Program-made: the position numbers and the translations under genes
Source: Aquibacillus kalidii
GTDB taxonomy: Bacteria; Bacillota; Bacilli; Bacillales; Amphibacillaceae
Assembly (NCBI RefSeq): GCF_014280935.1
Contig: NZ_JACLZI010000016.1
Span: 1-64,000, forward strand
Reading direction: 5' to 3'
DNA length: 64,000 nt
Part shown: positions 36,806 to 47,342 of the stretch, piece after piece
Position numbering within the stretch: the first letter of the stretch is position 1
Layout of the letters: every line of letters begins with the position of its first letter
Notes under the pieces: model-generated
The model's input: only the letters and a program-made list of their open reading frames with translations
What the model was told of the DNA's origin: nothing
Databases searched by the model: none

Positions 36806-36838
36806 ACAAGGCGCGAAATATTCGTGCCTTGTTTTCTC
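36806..36838 (+). terminator. Terminator of tig
   Basis: ACAAGGCGCGAA (36806-36817) pairs with TTCGTGCCTTGT (36821-36832), one G-T wobble, followed by TTTTC. Confidence 0.85.
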
Positions 36839-36971
36839 TAATATTGAAAGTATTTTTTACAATTTGAGAATCTTTGCATTACTTGATGATTTACTTACAT
36901 ATACTAGTATTAATGTTTGATTAATTTTTTGTAACATACATATATTAAAAGAAATCTTATTACGGTAAGTG

Positions 36972-37076
36972 ATGAAAAGAAGTAAATCCGCGTTTACGAG
37001 ATACAATACTTGTTCATACTGTTTAGGAGCGGATTTACATAAGTGTAAGGTATATTACTTTTTAATCAGTACCTAA
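36972..37076 (+). other. tig-clpX spacer with inverted repeat and a doubtful 34-codon ORF
   Basis: A perfect 10-bp inverted repeat, GTAAATCCGC (36982-36991) and GCGGATTTAC (37029-37038), encloses 37 bases and has no T-run. An ATG at 36972 opens a 34-codon frame across it with Cys residues in TCSYC and HKC. No ribosome binding site precedes it. A structured RNA seems at least as likely as a peptide. The rest of 36839-37147 shows nothing else. Confidence 0.3.
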
Positions 37077-37161
37077 TCTGATATTATGAGCTAAAGAAAC
37101 AAATCATTGTTGTATGATTTCTTCCTATCATATAGAACTTTTAACTTGAGGGGTGAAATGG

Positions 37162-38439
37162 ATGTATAAATTTAACGAAGAAAAAGGACAATTAAAGTGT
37201 TCGTTTTGTGGTAAAAGCCAAGACCAAGTACGAAAGTTAGTTGCTGGTCCAGGAGTTTATATATGTGATGAGTGTATTGAACTTTGTACAGAAATAGTTG
37301 AGGAAGAGCTTGGAAATGAAGAAGAAGTTGAGTTTAAAGATATTCCTAAACCAAAAGAAATTTGTGAAATCTTAAACGATTACGTTATCGGTCAGGAAAA
37401 AGCTAAAAAGAACTTATCTGTTGCAGTGTACAATCACTATAAGCGTATCAACTCTACAAAGGGATCGGACGACGTAGAATTGTCAAAAAGTAATATTGCA
37501 ATGATTGGGCCGACAGGTAGTGGTAAAACCTTACTTGCTCAAACACTAGCTAGAATATTAAACGTTCCTTTCGCTATTGCAGATGCCACTTCTTTAACAG
37601 AAGCCGGTTACGTTGGGGAGGATGTAGAAAATATCCTTCTTAAATTAATTCAATCAGCAGATTATGATGTGGAAAAGGCAGAAAAAGGTATCATTTATAT
37701 CGATGAAATTGATAAAGTCGCTCGTAAATCAGAGAACCCATCGATAACACGAGATGTGTCTGGTGAAGGTGTACAACAAGCTTTGCTTAAGATCTTAGAG
37801 GGAACAGTAGCAAGTGTTCCTCCTCAAGGTGGACGTAAGCACCCACATCAAGAATTCATTCAAATCGATACTACAAATGTGTTGTTCATCTGTGGTGGAG
37901 CATTTGATGGCATTGAGCAAATTGTTAAACGCCGTCTTGGTAAGAAGGTTATTGGCTTCGGAGCAGATGAAGCAAACCAAGATATGGATAAAGGAGAACT
38001 ATTACAAAAGGTTCTACCTGAAGACTTGTTACGTTTCGGCTTAATTCCTGAGTTCATTGGACGATTACCAGTAATTGGTAGTCTAGAGCCATTAGATGAA
38101 AAAGCTCTAATCGAAATACTTACAAAACCAAAGAACGCGCTAGTTAAACAATATCAAAAGTTATTCCAAATCGATAATGTTGAATTAGAGTTTGAAGAAG
38201 ATGCACTTCGTGAAATTGCTAAAAAAGCTATTGAAAGAAAAACTGGTGCACGTGGACTTCGTTCTATTATCGAGGGAATTATGCTTGATGTTATGTTCGA
38301 ACTTCCTTCTCGTGATGATATTGATAAATGTATTATTACAGAGGAAACCGTTACGCTTGAAAATGGCCGTCCGAAGCTTGTATTAAGTGATGGAACAGTT
38401 AAAGATGGAAATAAAGAAACACCTAAAGAAAGTGCATAA
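37162..38439 (+). CDS. clpX: ATP-dependent Clp protease ATP-binding subunit ClpX
   Basis: This AAA+ unfoldase feeds substrates to ClpP. The N-terminal zinc-binding domain has Cys13, Cys16, Cys35 and Cys38. The Walker A GPTGSGKT is at 116-123, with Walker [10 protein letters not shown] at 178-186. The ClpP-docking IGF-type loop is present (VIGFG). The start is ATG 37162 after GAGGGG ([10 protein letters not shown], 425 residues); the in-frame GTG at 37153 overlaps the ribosome binding site. Confidence 0.97.
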   Translation: MYKFNEEKGQLKCSFCGKSQDQVRKLVAGPGVYICDECIELCTEIVEEELGNEEEVEFKDIPKPKEICEILNDYVIGQEKAKKNLSVAVYNHYKRINSTKGSDDVELSKSNIAMIGPTGSGKTLLAQTLARILNVPFAIADATSLTEAGYVGEDVENILLKLIQSADYDVEKAEKGIIYIDEIDKVARKSENPSITRDVSGEGVQQALLKILEGTVASVPPQGGRKHPHQEFIQIDTTNVLFICGGAFDGIEQIVKRRLGKKVIGFGADEANQDMDKGELLQKVLPEDLLRFGLIPEFIGRLPVIGSLEPLDEKALIEILTKPKNALVKQYQKLFQIDNVELEFEEDALREIAKKAIERKTGARGLRSIIEGIMLDVMFELPSRDDIDKCIITEETVTLENGRPKLVLSDGTVKDGNKETPKESA

Positions 38440-38454
38440 AGAAATACAATGACG

Positions 38455-38490
38455 AAACCCCTTGCTACATAGAGAGCAAGGGGTTTTTTC
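38455..38490 (+). terminator. Terminator of clpX
   Basis: AAACCCCTTGCT (38455-38466) pairs perfectly with AGCAAGGGGTTT (38475-38486) and a T-run follows. Confidence 0.94.
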
Positions 38491-38550
38491 TAGTATAGCC
38501 ATTTGGTTAGGTGGTTAAGTTATTTTTTAATTTCTATAGCAAGTTTCAAC

Positions 38551-38578
38551 GTTTAGTCTGGTTAAACAAGGAAATACT
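38551..38578 (+). promoter_or_regulatory. Possible SigF/SigG-type promoter of lonB
   Basis: GTTTA (38551-38555) and GGAAATACT (38570-38578) fit the forespore sigma pattern (GYWTA, about 15 bp, GGNNANANT), here with 14 bp. lonB is SigF-dependent in B. subtilis. Confidence 0.45.
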
Positions 38579-38608
38579 AACAAATATCACGTTTAATGGA
38601 GGTACATC

Positions 38609-40285
38609 ATGGATCTTGTTAGCATTGTTGTCATTATCCAGCTTTTCTTCGGTATAGTTATTGGACTATACTTTTGGAACTTGTTAAAAAGCCAGCGAAC
38701 AAGTAAAAACACTATAGAAAAAGAGTCAGAAAAAGAGTTAGAAAAATTACGTAATATGAAGAAAGTGAAACTATCAGAACCTTTATCAGAGCGAATCCGA
38801 CCAAAACAATTGAATGAGATAATAGGGCAAGAGGATGGAATAGAAGCTTTAAAAGCAGCTATTTGTAGTAGTAATCCACAACACGTTATTATATATGGAC
38901 CGCCTGGGATTGGGAAAACTGCAGCTGCAAGACTCGTACTAGAGGAAGCGAAGCGTAATGCAAACTCCCCATTTAAAACTGTTGCACCCTTTGTTGAATT
39001 AGATGCAACCACTGCCCGTTTTGATGAACGTGGAGTAGCTGATCCACTAATTGGCTCCGTCCATGATCCTATTTATCAAGGAGCCGGTGCTATGGGACAA
39101 GCAGGTATACCTCAGCCCAAACGAGGGGCCGTATCTAATGCTCACGGTGGGGTGTTATTTATTGATGAAATAGGGGAATTACATCCTATTCAAATGAATA
39201 AGTTGTTAAAAGTTTTAGAAGACAGGAAAGTTCACTATGAGAGCGCCTATTACAGTGAGAGTAATAAAAATATTCCTACACACATACATCAAATATTTAC
39301 GAATGGGTTACCTGCTGATTTCAGACTAATTGGAGCTACAACTAGAATGCCAGAGGAAATCCCCCCTGCGATTCGGTCTAGGTGCTTAGAAATTTATTTT
39401 AGAGAACTGGAACCAGAAGAAATTACATCTGTTGCATCAAGAGCTAGTGAAAAGGTTAATTGTAAGATTGCTCCCGAAGCACTTCAAGTATTATCGATGT
39501 ATGCTCGTAATGGTCGAGAATCTGTAAATATGATCCAAATTGCAGCAAGTATTGCAAAGAAAGACCATCGGGCAGAGATATCACAATCGGACATGGAATG
39601 GGTTGTGGAATCTAGCCGGCTTTCTCCGAGGATTAAACCGTTCATTTTCTCTAAAAGTAGAATAGGTAAAGTAAATGGATTAGCAGTACAGGGCCCGAGT
39701 ACTGGTCATTTACTGGAAATAGAGTTTATGGTTTTACCGACACTGGATAAAGGGAATATTACAATAACGGGGATTGCCGAAGACGAAACAATTGGCAATC
39801 AATCTAAGTCCATCAGAAGGAAAAGCATGGCTCGAGGATCGATAGAGAATGTAACGACATTACTTCGCTCAATTGGACTTCCAGCACATGAATATGATAT
39901 CCACGTCAATTTTCCAGGAGGAATTCCAGTTGATGGGCCATCTGCTGGTTTAGCAATGGCGGTAGGGATTTATTCCAGTATTCAAAAGCTTCCTGTTTGC
40001 CATGATGTGGCCATGACAGGTGAAATTAGCATACATGGTGAAATAAAGCCTATTGGTGGTGTTTTGACCAAAATAAGAGCTGCTAAACAAGCAGGTGCCA
40101 AAAGGGTGATCATTCCAAAAGAAAATTACCAAGCAATATGTGATAAAATAACAGGGATAGAAATCATACCTGTTGAGAAATTTAGTGAAGCTCTTCCGCT
40201 AGTGTTAGAAGGAGAAGAAAATAATTTCTCACTAAATAAAGGGATGAATCGTGATCAATCACCCCCCTCAAGACAATCTATCTAA
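38609..40285 (+). CDS. lonB: ATP-dependent protease LonB
   Basis: This membrane-associated Lon protease is active in the forespore. The 558-residue protein has an N-terminal hydrophobic helix (about 4-25), an AAA+ domain with Walker A GPPGIGKT (97-104) and FIDEIGELH, and a C-terminal Lon proteolytic domain. The catalytic Ser445 in DGPSAGL and Lys488 are 43 residues apart, as in Lon. It lacks the large N-terminal domain of LonA. AATGGAGGTA precedes the ATG. A forespore-type promoter is possible upstream. Confidence 0.95.
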   Translation: MDLVSIVVIIQLFFGIVIGLYFWNLLKSQRTSKNTIEKESEKELEKLRNMKKVKLSEPLSERIRPKQLNEIIGQEDGIEALKAAICSSNPQHVIIYGPPGIGKTAAARLVLEEAKRNANSPFKTVAPFVELDATTARFDERGVADPLIGSVHDPIYQGAGAMGQAGIPQPKRGAVSNAHGGVLFIDEIGELHPIQMNKLLKVLEDRKVHYESAYYSESNKNIPTHIHQIFTNGLPADFRLIGATTRMPEEIPPAIRSRCLEIYFRELEPEEITSVASRASEKVNCKIAPEALQVLSMYARNGRESVNMIQIAASIAKKDHRAEISQSDMEWVVESSRLSPRIKPFIFSKSRIGKVNGLAVQGPSTGHLLEIEFMVLPTLDKGNITITGIAEDETIGNQSKSIRRKSMARGSIENVTTLLRSIGLPAHEYDIHVNFPGGIPVDGPSAGLAMAVGIYSSIQKLPVCHDVAMTGEISIHGEIKPIGGVLTKIRAAKQAGAKRVIIPKENYQAICDKITGIEIIPVEKFSEALPLVLEGEENNFSLNKGMNRDQSPPSRQSI

Positions 40286-40413
40286 TTTAGAATTACGCTT
40301 ATAGTTTTACAAAGGATTAACTTTTCTTTAAACTTTAATCAATGGATAGCTTCAAAGTGTATAAGGAACTATCTTTTGTAGTATTATAGTTCGTGTAACT
40401 ATGGAGGTGCGAA

Positions 40414-42747
40414 ATGACTGAATCAAATAAAATTACAATTCCACTTCTTCCATTAAGGGGATTACTTGTATTTCCTACAATGGTTCTCCATTTAGATGTT
40501 GGAAGAGATAAATCTGTAAATGCGTTAGAGAGAGCAATGATGGATGACCATAATATCTTTCTAGCTGCTCAAAAAGAAAGTGCCTTAGACGAACCCGATG
40601 AAAAAGATATTTATCGAATTGGAACACTTGCCAAGGTAAAGCAAATGCTCAAATTACCAAACGGTACGATTCGTGTTTTAGTAGAAGGGATTCATCGTGG
40701 GGAAATCGTTCGATTTATAGAAGATGAGGATCAATTCTTAGTTGAAGTAACAGAATTTAAAGATGTTCATAGTAATAAAAATGAAGAGGCTGCTTTAATG
40801 CGATCTTTATTGGATCAATTTGAACAATACATAAAAATATCCAAAAAGATTAGCCAGGAAACTTTGGCAACTGTTGCGGATATTGATGAACCAGGTAGAT
40901 TAGCTGATATTGTGGCATCTCATTTAAGTTTGAAGATTAAGGATAAACAAGAGCTTTTAGAAGTGGATGATGTTAAAAAACGTTTGAAGCGTTTAATTGA
41001 TATCATCACAAACGAAAGAGAAGTTCTTAATCTAGAAAAGAAAATTGGCCAGCGCGTCAAAAAATCGATGGAAAAAACCCAAAAAGAATATTACTTAAGA
41101 GAACAAATGAAGGCTATTCAAAAAGAGCTGGGTGATAAAGACGGTAAAACTGGTGAAGTCGCTAAAGTAAAAGATAAAATTGAAAAATCGGACATGCCTG
41201 AGCGCATCCGAGATGTCGCACTAAAAGAACTAGACCGTTTTGAAAAAGTCCCACAGAGCTCTGCTGAAAGCTCCGTAATCAGAAATTATCTAGAATGGTT
41301 AATTGCATTGCCTTGGACAAAGGAAACAGAAGATAACTTAGATATTAACCACGCTGAAGAAACACTTGATGAGGATCATTATGGTCTAGAAAAGGTAAAG
41401 GAGCGTGTCCTTGAGTATCTTGCTGTCCAGCACCTTACGAAATCACTTAAAGGACCTATCCTTTGTTTAGTTGGTCCTCCAGGTGTTGGGAAAACATCGT
41501 TAGCTAGATCCATAGCACGGGCAATTAACCGCAACTTTGTGCGTATTTCATTAGGTGGGGTCCGTGATGAAGCTGAAATTCGTGGACATAGAAGAACCTA
41601 TGTCGGTGCGATGCCTGGACGAATCATCCAGGGAATGAAAAAAGCAGATACGATTAATCCGGTCTTTTTGCTAGATGAAATTGATAAAATGGCGAGTGAC
41701 TTTAGAGGGGATCCTTCTTCTGCGATGCTAGAAGTCTTAGACCCTGAACAAAACAGTACATTCAGTGATCATTTTATTGAGGAGACGTATGACTTGTCTC
41801 AAGTTATGTTTATCGCAACAGCCAATAATCTAGGCTCTATCCCTGGACCGCTATTAGATCGAATGGAAGTTATTTCGATTGCTGGTTATACAGAATTAGA
41901 AAAGCTTCACATTTGTAAAGATCATTTACTACCTAAACAAATAAAGCAAAATGGTTTAAATAAAGGTCAAGTTCAATTTAGAGACGAAGCTTTAATTAAA
42001 CTCATTCGAACTTATACTAGAGAAGCTGGTGTTAGAGGATTAGAAAGAGAGTTAGCATCGGTATGCAGAAAGGCCGCAAAGATCATTGTATCGGAAGGAA
42101 AGAAGCGAGTTGTTATCACAGAGAAGCAATTGGAAACAATGCTAGGAAAACCCCGCTTCCGTTATGGTATGATGGAAGAGGAAAATCAAGTTGGTGCTGT
42201 TACAGGACTAGCTTATACAGCGGCTGGTGGCGATACGTTATCGATTGAAGTTAGTTTAGCGCCTGGTAAAGGTAAATTGACACTTACAGGTAAGCTTGGA
42301 GATGTTATGCAGGAATCAGCACAAGCAGCGTTTAGTTATATTCGTTCGCGTGCGGATGAGCTTAATATTGATCCAAATTTTCATGAAAAAAATGATATTC
42401 ATATCCATGTGCCTGAGGGAGCAACACCGAAAGATGGTCCTTCAGCAGGTATTACGATTGCAACAGCCTTAGTATCTGCTTTAACTGGCAGGCCAGTAAA
42501 AAAAGAAGTAGGTATGACAGGTGAAATTACGTTAAGAGGTAGAGTTTTGCCTATCGGAGGTCTTAAGGAAAAATCGTTAAGCGCCCACCGTGCAGGTATT
42601 ACAACAATTATCATGCCGTACGATAATGAAAAGGATTTAGAGGATATACCAGAGAGTGTTCGAAATGATTTAACCTTTATACCGGTGAAACATTTAGATA
42701 CAGTTTTGGAACATGCCTTATTGGGGGAGAAACATGAAAGTAACTGA
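40414..42747 (+). CDS. lonA: ATP-dependent protease LonA
   Basis: This major cytosolic quality-control protease has 777 residues. It has an N-terminal LAN substrate-binding domain (about 8-205), a coiled coil, an AAA+ domain with [15 protein letters not shown] and FLLDEIDKM, and a C-terminal protease domain. The catalytic Ser677 in DGPSAGIT and Lys720 in GGLKEKS are 43 residues apart. TGGAGGTG precedes the ATG. Its end overlaps ysxC by 14 bp, so the two are co-transcribed. Confidence 0.97.
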   Translation: MTESNKITIPLLPLRGLLVFPTMVLHLDVGRDKSVNALERAMMDDHNIFLAAQKESALDEPDEKDIYRIGTLAKVKQMLKLPNGTIRVLVEGIHRGEIVRFIEDEDQFLVEVTEFKDVHSNKNEEAALMRSLLDQFEQYIKISKKISQETLATVADIDEPGRLADIVASHLSLKIKDKQELLEVDDVKKRLKRLIDIITNEREVLNLEKKIGQRVKKSMEKTQKEYYLREQMKAIQKELGDKDGKTGEVAKVKDKIEKSDMPERIRDVALKELDRFEKVPQSSAESSVIRNYLEWLIALPWTKETEDNLDINHAEETLDEDHYGLEKVKERVLEYLAVQHLTKSLKGPILCLVGPPGVGKTSLARSIARAINRNFVRISLGGVRDEAEIRGHRRTYVGAMPGRIIQGMKKADTINPVFLLDEIDKMASDFRGDPSSAMLEVLDPEQNSTFSDHFIEETYDLSQVMFIATANNLGSIPGPLLDRMEVISIAGYTELEKLHICKDHLLPKQIKQNGLNKGQVQFRDEALIKLIRTYTREAGVRGLERELASVCRKAAKIIVSEGKKRVVITEKQLETMLGKPRFRYGMMEEENQVGAVTGLAYTAAGGDTLSIEVSLAPGKGKLTLTGKLGDVMQESAQAAFSYIRSRADELNIDPNFHEKNDIHIHVPEGATPKDGPSAGITIATALVSALTGRPVKKEVGMTGEITLRGRVLPIGGLKEKSLSAHRAGITTIIMPYDNEKDLEDIPESVRNDLTFIPVKHLDTVLEHALLGEKHESN

Positions 42748-43318
42748 TGCTGAGATAGTAATTAGTGCTGTTTCTAAGAAACAGTATCCTGGAGAATTAT
42801 TACCAGAGATTGCCCTTGCCGGTCGATCTAATGTGGGGAAATCTTCGTTTATTAACAAAATGATCAATCGAAAAAGTTTAGCACGAACTTCTTCTAAGCC
42901 AGGAAAGACACAAACATTAAACTTCTATAAAATTAATAATGCTTTTCATTTTGTAGATGTGCCTGGTTACGGTTACGCTAAAGTTTCTAAGAAAGAAAGA
43001 GAAGCATGGGGAAAAATGATCGAGGAGTATTTTGTTGAGCGTGAAAACTTAAGACTTGCTGTCCTTGTTGTGGATATTCGTCATGAGCCAACAAGAGATG
43101 ACATTGCGATGTATGAATTTCTAAAGCATCATGAATTACCTGTGGTGGTCATCGCAACTAAATTAGATAAAATATCAAAAAGTAAGCGCGCAAGCCACAT
43201 TAAACGAACAATTCAAACGTTAAATTTAGATCCTAATGATATTATTATTCCTTTCTCATCTGAAACAGCAGAAGGAAAAGATGATGCATGGAGAATTGTT
43301 CAACAGTACATTTCGTAA
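42734..43318 (+). CDS. ysxC: Ribosome biogenesis GTPase YsxC/EngB
   Basis: This essential GTPase acts in late 50S subunit assembly. G1 is GRSNVGKS (30-37), G3 is DVPGYGYAK and G4 is ATKLDK. 194 residues from ATG 42734, which follows GGGGGAG (42723-42729) inside the end of lonA. An in-frame ATG at 42713 lacks a ribosome binding site. A terminator follows. lonA-ysxC is the B. subtilis order, after which hemA comes. Confidence 0.96.
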   Translation: MKVTDAEIVISAVSKKQYPGELLPEIALAGRSNVGKSSFINKMINRKSLARTSSKPGKTQTLNFYKINNAFHFVDVPGYGYAKVSKKEREAWGKMIEEYFVERENLRLAVLVVDIRHEPTRDDIAMYEFLKHHELPVVVIATKLDKISKSKRASHIKRTIQTLNLDPNDIIIPFSSETAEGKDDAWRIVQQYIS

Positions 43319-43326
43319 GCCAAATT

Positions 43327-43358
43327 AGAAAAGAGGAGCATTTACAAGATGCTCCTCT
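43327..43358 (+). terminator. Terminator of lonA-ysxC
   Basis: GAAAAGAGGAGCAT pairs with ATGCTCCTCTTTTC around a short loop, in a T-rich context. Confidence 0.88.
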
Positions 43359-43413
43359 TTTCTTGTTCTAACGTTAGAATTGTTTTATTAGTCTTTTTTA
43401 TTTATTTTTTGGA

Positions 43414-43896
43414 TCACTTTTTCTTATACAGTAGATATATACCTAATCCGATTAGAATGAGAGGCCAATAATTTTCTAGTACATTTACTAACTCATTTAT
43501 CCCATTGAACCAACCTGGTTTATTTGAGGCGAAGATGGCAAATAATGCTATTAGAAAAAGTATTAAGCCAGGTAACAATCCTTTTTTTGTTTTTTGAAAT
43601 TTTACTAGAAATGCAATCGAAAGGATAAGTGGATAAACGCCCCAATGGTCTATCCAAAAAGGATAATGGTTAAGTCCGTGAGAATGTATTCCTAACCCAA
43701 GTAACACAATACCGGGGAATAAATTTTTATAATCATTGGAAATATAACTATACAAGGTAAAGGCCGCACCGATTAAAAGAAGAAGTGTTGGCCATGAATA
43801 GAAATCTGTTAAAATAGGTAGCCTTAGCTGCTTTAGTAAGAAATAAATTCCTATACCAATTAGTAAGAAAGCAGGAAGGGCTTGTTGTTTTTTCAT
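43414..43896 (-). CDS. LiaI/LiaF-like multi-span membrane protein
   Basis: This 160-residue hydrophobic protein has about six to seven short membrane segments and repeated motifs of the kind LLIGIGIYFLL, LLLGLGIHSHG and LILIGLGIYLLYKKK. These resemble the transmembrane domains of LiaI/LiaF-type envelope-stress proteins. It ends in a basic tail. There is no soluble C-terminal domain, so it is not a full LiaF. TGGAGGA precedes the ATG on the minus strand. It lies between ysxC and hemA, pointing away from hemA. A PerR-like palindrome sits just upstream. Function unknown. Confidence 0.78.
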   Translation of the reverse strand: MKKQQALPAFLLIGIGIYFLLKQLRLPILTDFYSWPTLLLLIGAAFTLYSYISNDYKNLFPGIVLLGLGIHSHGLNHYPFWIDHWGVYPLILSIAFLVKFQKTKKGLLPGLILFLIALFAIFASNKPGWFNGINELVNVLENYWPLILIGLGIYLLYKKK

Positions 43897-43911
43897 TTTT
43901 AATCCTCCAGA

Positions 43912-43926
43912 TTATAATTATTATTA
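43912..43926. promoter_or_regulatory. PerR/Fur-like 7-1-7 palindrome
   Basis: TTATAATTATTATTA matches the PerR consensus TTATAATNATTATAA at all but one position. It lies in the 5' region of the minus-strand membrane gene, about 260 bp upstream of hemA, which is PerR-controlled in B. subtilis. The region is AT-rich, so chance is possible. Confidence 0.4.
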
Positions 43927-44126
43927 ATTAGTATTCATTTCTTGATTATATACATTAAATATGATAAAGTACATATTGTTTAATATAATGAAATTAGCAA
44001 TTATTGCTTAATTTTTAATGATTCGGTATAGAACTATATTAATAAAAGAACGTAATCATATTGATTATCTTAACACAATTGTTTCATAGTCTGTTCATAT
44101 TTCATCAAGAAATTAGGGTTGCTTCA

Positions 44127-44135
44127 TGTTATAAT
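44127..44135 (+). promoter_or_regulatory. Extended -10 element upstream of hemA
   Basis: TGTTATAAT at 44127-44135 is an extended -10 box. No good -35 is seen 17 bp upstream. It is the likely start of the hemAXCDBL transcript. Confidence 0.55.
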
Positions 44136-44183
44136 AGGACAGGTATGGAAGTAAGGCTACATGTTTTTTGGGGGTAGATAAAA

Positions 44184-45551
44184 GTGCATATATTAGTGGT
44201 GGGTATAAATTATAGAACCGCCCCTGTTGAAGTTAGAGAGAAGCTTACTTTCCAAGAAGATAAGCTTCAAGAAGCAATGATTGCATTGAATAAACGCAAA
44301 AGTATTCTTGAAAATGTGATTATCTCAACATGCAATCGTACAGAGATATATGCGGTTGTGGATCAACTTCATACAGGAAGGTATTACATCAAGCAATTTC
44401 TAGCGGACTGGTTTGAAGTAGACAAAAATAGCTTTACTCCACATCTTGCTATTTATGAAAATGATGGTGCCATCGAACATTTATTTAAAGTGACTAGTGG
44501 ACTAGATTCAATGGTGGTTGGGGAAACACAAATTCTAGGACAGATGAAGCAATCCTTCATGGTAGCACAACAATCTTGCACAACTGGCACTATATATAAT
44601 GAATTATTTAAACAAGCCGTTACACTTGCGAAGCGCGCCCATAATGAAACGGAAATTGGTGATAGTGCTGTTTCCGTGAGCTATGCAGCTGTTGAATTAG
44701 CTAAAAAGATTTTTGGTGAATTAAGCGGCAAGCATGTCGTGATCTTAGGTGCTGGAAAAATGGGAGAGCTAGCTGCAAAGAACCTACAAGGATCTGGTGT
44801 TAGTAAAATTACTGTTATTAACCGCACCTTAGCTAAAGCAGAATTACTTGCTAAGCAATTTAATGGAGAAGCCAAGCATCAAGAAGAGTTATCTAATACC
44901 CTACTCGATGCAGATATATTAATAAGCTCTACAGGATCTGATAATTATGTGCTTACTAAAGAAACACTAGAACCAGTGCACAAGAAACGTAGGGGGAGAC
45001 CTTTATTTCTTGTTGATATTGCAGTTCCAAGAGACCTTAATCCTAATTTAGCAGATATGGAAAGTGTCTTTCTTTATGACATCGATGATCTACAAGGTAT
45101 TGTTGATGCTAACCTTGCAGCGCGTAAAGCAGCTTCAGAAGAGATTGAATTAATGATAGAACAAGAAATTGTTAACTTTAAAGAATGGCTGCAAACACTA
45201 GGTGTTGTACCAGTTATTTCTGCATTGCGTGATCATGCTTTGTCAATCCAGGCAGAGACTATGCAAAGCATTGAACGCAAAATGCCAAACCTAACTGATC
45301 GTGAACGCAAGGTGTTAAGTAAGCATACCAAAAGTATTATTAATCAATTGTTAAAGCAGCCAATCTTACAAGCTAAAGAATTAGCCGCTCAACCTAATGC
45401 AGACGAGTCATTAGATATGTTTATGAAGATTTTTGGGATCGAGGATATGGTGCGTGAGGAAGTAAGCAAACAGGAATCGAATAAAGTAATTTCTTTCGAG
45501 AAGAACGGTAAAATTTCTTTCTCATCCTTAAAAAATGTATCCACGCGTTAG
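44184..45551 (+). CDS. hemA: Glutamyl-tRNA reductase
   Basis: This is the first committed step of heme synthesis by the C5 route: it reduces glutamyl-tRNA to glutamate-1-semialdehyde using NADPH. The catalytic Cys50 is in [10 protein letters not shown], an NADPH-binding domain has [14 protein letters not shown], and the C-terminal dimerisation helix follows. 455 residues. The start is GTG 44184 after GGGGGT. It is first in hemAXCDBL. Confidence 0.97.
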   Translation: MHILVVGINYRTAPVEVREKLTFQEDKLQEAMIALNKRKSILENVIISTCNRTEIYAVVDQLHTGRYYIKQFLADWFEVDKNSFTPHLAIYENDGAIEHLFKVTSGLDSMVVGETQILGQMKQSFMVAQQSCTTGTIYNELFKQAVTLAKRAHNETEIGDSAVSVSYAAVELAKKIFGELSGKHVVILGAGKMGELAAKNLQGSGVSKITVINRTLAKAELLAKQFNGEAKHQEELSNTLLDADILISSTGSDNYVLTKETLEPVHKKRRGRPLFLVDIAVPRDLNPNLADMESVFLYDIDDLQGIVDANLAARKAASEEIELMIEQEIVNFKEWLQTLGVVPVISALRDHALSIQAETMQSIERKMPNLTDRERKVLSKHTKSIINQLLKQPILQAKELAAQPNADESLDMFMKIFGIEDMVREEVSKQESNKVISFEKNGKISFSSLKNVSTR

Positions 45552-45569
45552 AGGAAGGATTTTTAATAC

Positions 45570-46388
45570 ATGCTGGAATTAAAAGGTCTACATGAAATTA
45601 TTCTAATTATATACGGCATTAGTGTTATGGGATATTTTATCGATTTTATTCAAAGAAACCAGAAGGCTAATAGATTAGCCTTCTGGTCACTTACTATGGT
45701 TTGGATTTTACAAACCATTTTTTTATTATATCAAGTAATTTCCAGACTAGAATTTCCAGTTTTTAGTTTCTATGACGGATTATTCTTTTATGCATGGATC
45801 CTAGTAACATTTTCTTTGCTCATTAATCGGTTTTTTAAGGTAGATTTTCTTGTGTTTTTCACAAATGTATTAGGTTTTTTTATCATGTTGATGCACATTG
45901 TAACAAAGGTCGGAATGAACGGAAGTAACAAAGGTGTTGAGTTAGTAAATGAGTTATTAATTGCTCATATTACACTTGCGCTTGTGTCCTATGGTTTCTT
46001 TACGCTATCTTTCGTATTTTCTATTATGTTTTTATTACAATATAGACTATTAAAAGTAAAAAAAGGTTATAAGTGGATAAAACGATTAGGAGATTTGGAA
46101 GGGATGGATCGTCTTTCTTTTCGAACGATAACGTTTGGAGTGCCAATGCTCTTAATTTCTATGATCCTTGGAATCGTATGGGCATACTCATCAGGTGCAG
46201 AATTCTATTGGTATGATATTAAGACGATTGGATCTATCATAGTCTTATTCGTGTACACTGCCTATTTATATATGAGAATAGGAAAAGGGTATCGTGGTAA
46301 GTCTATATCTATTATTAATTCTGGTGCATTTTTGTTTTTGTTAACCAATTTCTTTTTGTTTAGTACACTATCAAATTTCCATTTATAA
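45570..46388 (+). CDS. hemX: HemX, cytochrome c assembly-type membrane protein
   Basis: This 272-residue protein has eight hydrophobic segments and belongs to the CcsA/CcmC-like group. In B. subtilis HemX lowers the amount of HemA, so it is a negative effector of heme synthesis rather than an enzyme. It lies 18 bp after hemA. AGAGGAAGG precedes the ATG. His133 in LLIAHITLAL and the WAY motif near VWAYSSGAEFYWYD resemble the heme-handling family. Confidence 0.92.
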   Translation: MLELKGLHEIILIIYGISVMGYFIDFIQRNQKANRLAFWSLTMVWILQTIFLLYQVISRLEFPVFSFYDGLFFYAWILVTFSLLINRFFKVDFLVFFTNVLGFFIMLMHIVTKVGMNGSNKGVELVNELLIAHITLALVSYGFFTLSFVFSIMFLLQYRLLKVKKGYKWIKRLGDLEGMDRLSFRTITFGVPMLLISMILGIVWAYSSGAEFYWYDIKTIGSIIVLFVYTAYLYMRIGKGYRGKSISIINSGAFLFLLTNFFLFSTLSNFHL

Positions 46389-46412
46389 AGGAAGTAGTAG
46401 GAGGATTTCTGT

Positions 46413-47342
46413 ATGAGAAAAGTTGTAATTGGATCTAGAAAAAGTAATCTAGCTCTAACCCAAACAAATTGGGTGATAGATCAATTGAAACAGGCTGGGG
46501 CTCCATTTGAGTTCGAGGTAAAGAAAATTGTAACGAAAGGAGATCAAATCCTTGATGTTACACTTTCTAAAGTTGGTGGAAAAGGCTTATTCGTTAAGGA
46601 AATTGAACAGGCAATGTACGACCATGAAATTGATATGGCCGTTCATAGTATGAAGGATATGCCAGCCGAAATCCCAACAGGCTTAACGATTGGAACAATC
46701 CCTGTTAGAGAAGATCATCGCGATGCATTTATTTCAAATGGAAATGTACGATTAAAAGATCTACCTGCTGGTTCAATAGTGGGAACTAGTAGTCTGCGAA
46801 GAGGTTCGCAAATTTTAGTGGAACGTCCAGACTTAGAAATCAAATGGATACGTGGGAATATTGATACACGATTAAAAAAATTAAAAGAGGAAAATTTTGA
46901 TGCGATTATCCTAGCTGCAGCTGGACTGATTCGTATGGGATGGGGAAATGAAGTTGTAACGGAATACCTGGAACCAGAAATCTGCGTTCCAGCTGTTGGT
47001 CAAGGTGCATTGGCAATTGAGTGTCGAGATGATGATCATGAATTAAGAGAATGGTTGAACAGGATCAACGATGCAGACACTGAGCGTACCGTTACAGCAG
47101 AAAGAACTTTCTTGCACCTATTAAACGGTGGCTGTCAAATTCCGATAGGTGGTTATGCTTATTTAGATGGTCAAGATGTTATCTTGACAGCATTAGTTGC
47201 TACACCTGATGGGAAAACAGTATTGAAGGAAGTAGTTCGTGGAAACGATCCTCTTAAAGTTGGTCAAGAAGCTGCTGAGCGTATGAAAGCGCAAGGTGCA
47301 GATAAAATAGTAGAAGATGCAAAAGAGGAGCTCGACAAGTAA
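46413..47342 (+). CDS. hemC: Porphobilinogen deaminase (hydroxymethylbilane synthase)
   Basis: This enzyme joins four porphobilinogen molecules into hydroxymethylbilane. Cys241 in [12 protein letters not shown] is the dipyrromethane cofactor site. Conserved [21 protein letters not shown] and [10 protein letters not shown] are present. 309 residues. TAGGAGG precedes the ATG. Its stop overlaps the hemD start (TAATG). Confidence 0.97.
   Translation: MRKVVIGSRKSNLALTQTNWVIDQLKQAGAPFEFEVKKIVTKGDQILDVTLSKVGGKGLFVKEIEQAMYDHEIDMAVHSMKDMPAEIPTGLTIGTIPVREDHRDAFISNGNVRLKDLPAGSIVGTSSLRRGSQILVERPDLEIKWIRGNIDTRLKKLKEENFDAIILAAAGLIRMGWGNEVVTEYLEPEICVPAVGQGALAIECRDDDHELREWLNRINDADTERTVTAERTFLHLLNGGCQIPIGGYAYLDGQDVILTALVATPDGKTVLKEVVRGNDPLKVGQEAAERMKAQGADKIVEDAKEELDK

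Noticed and set aside
37814-38386. Additional frames inside clpX
   Set aside because: Both-strand shadows of a strongly conserved gene, without ribosome binding sites.
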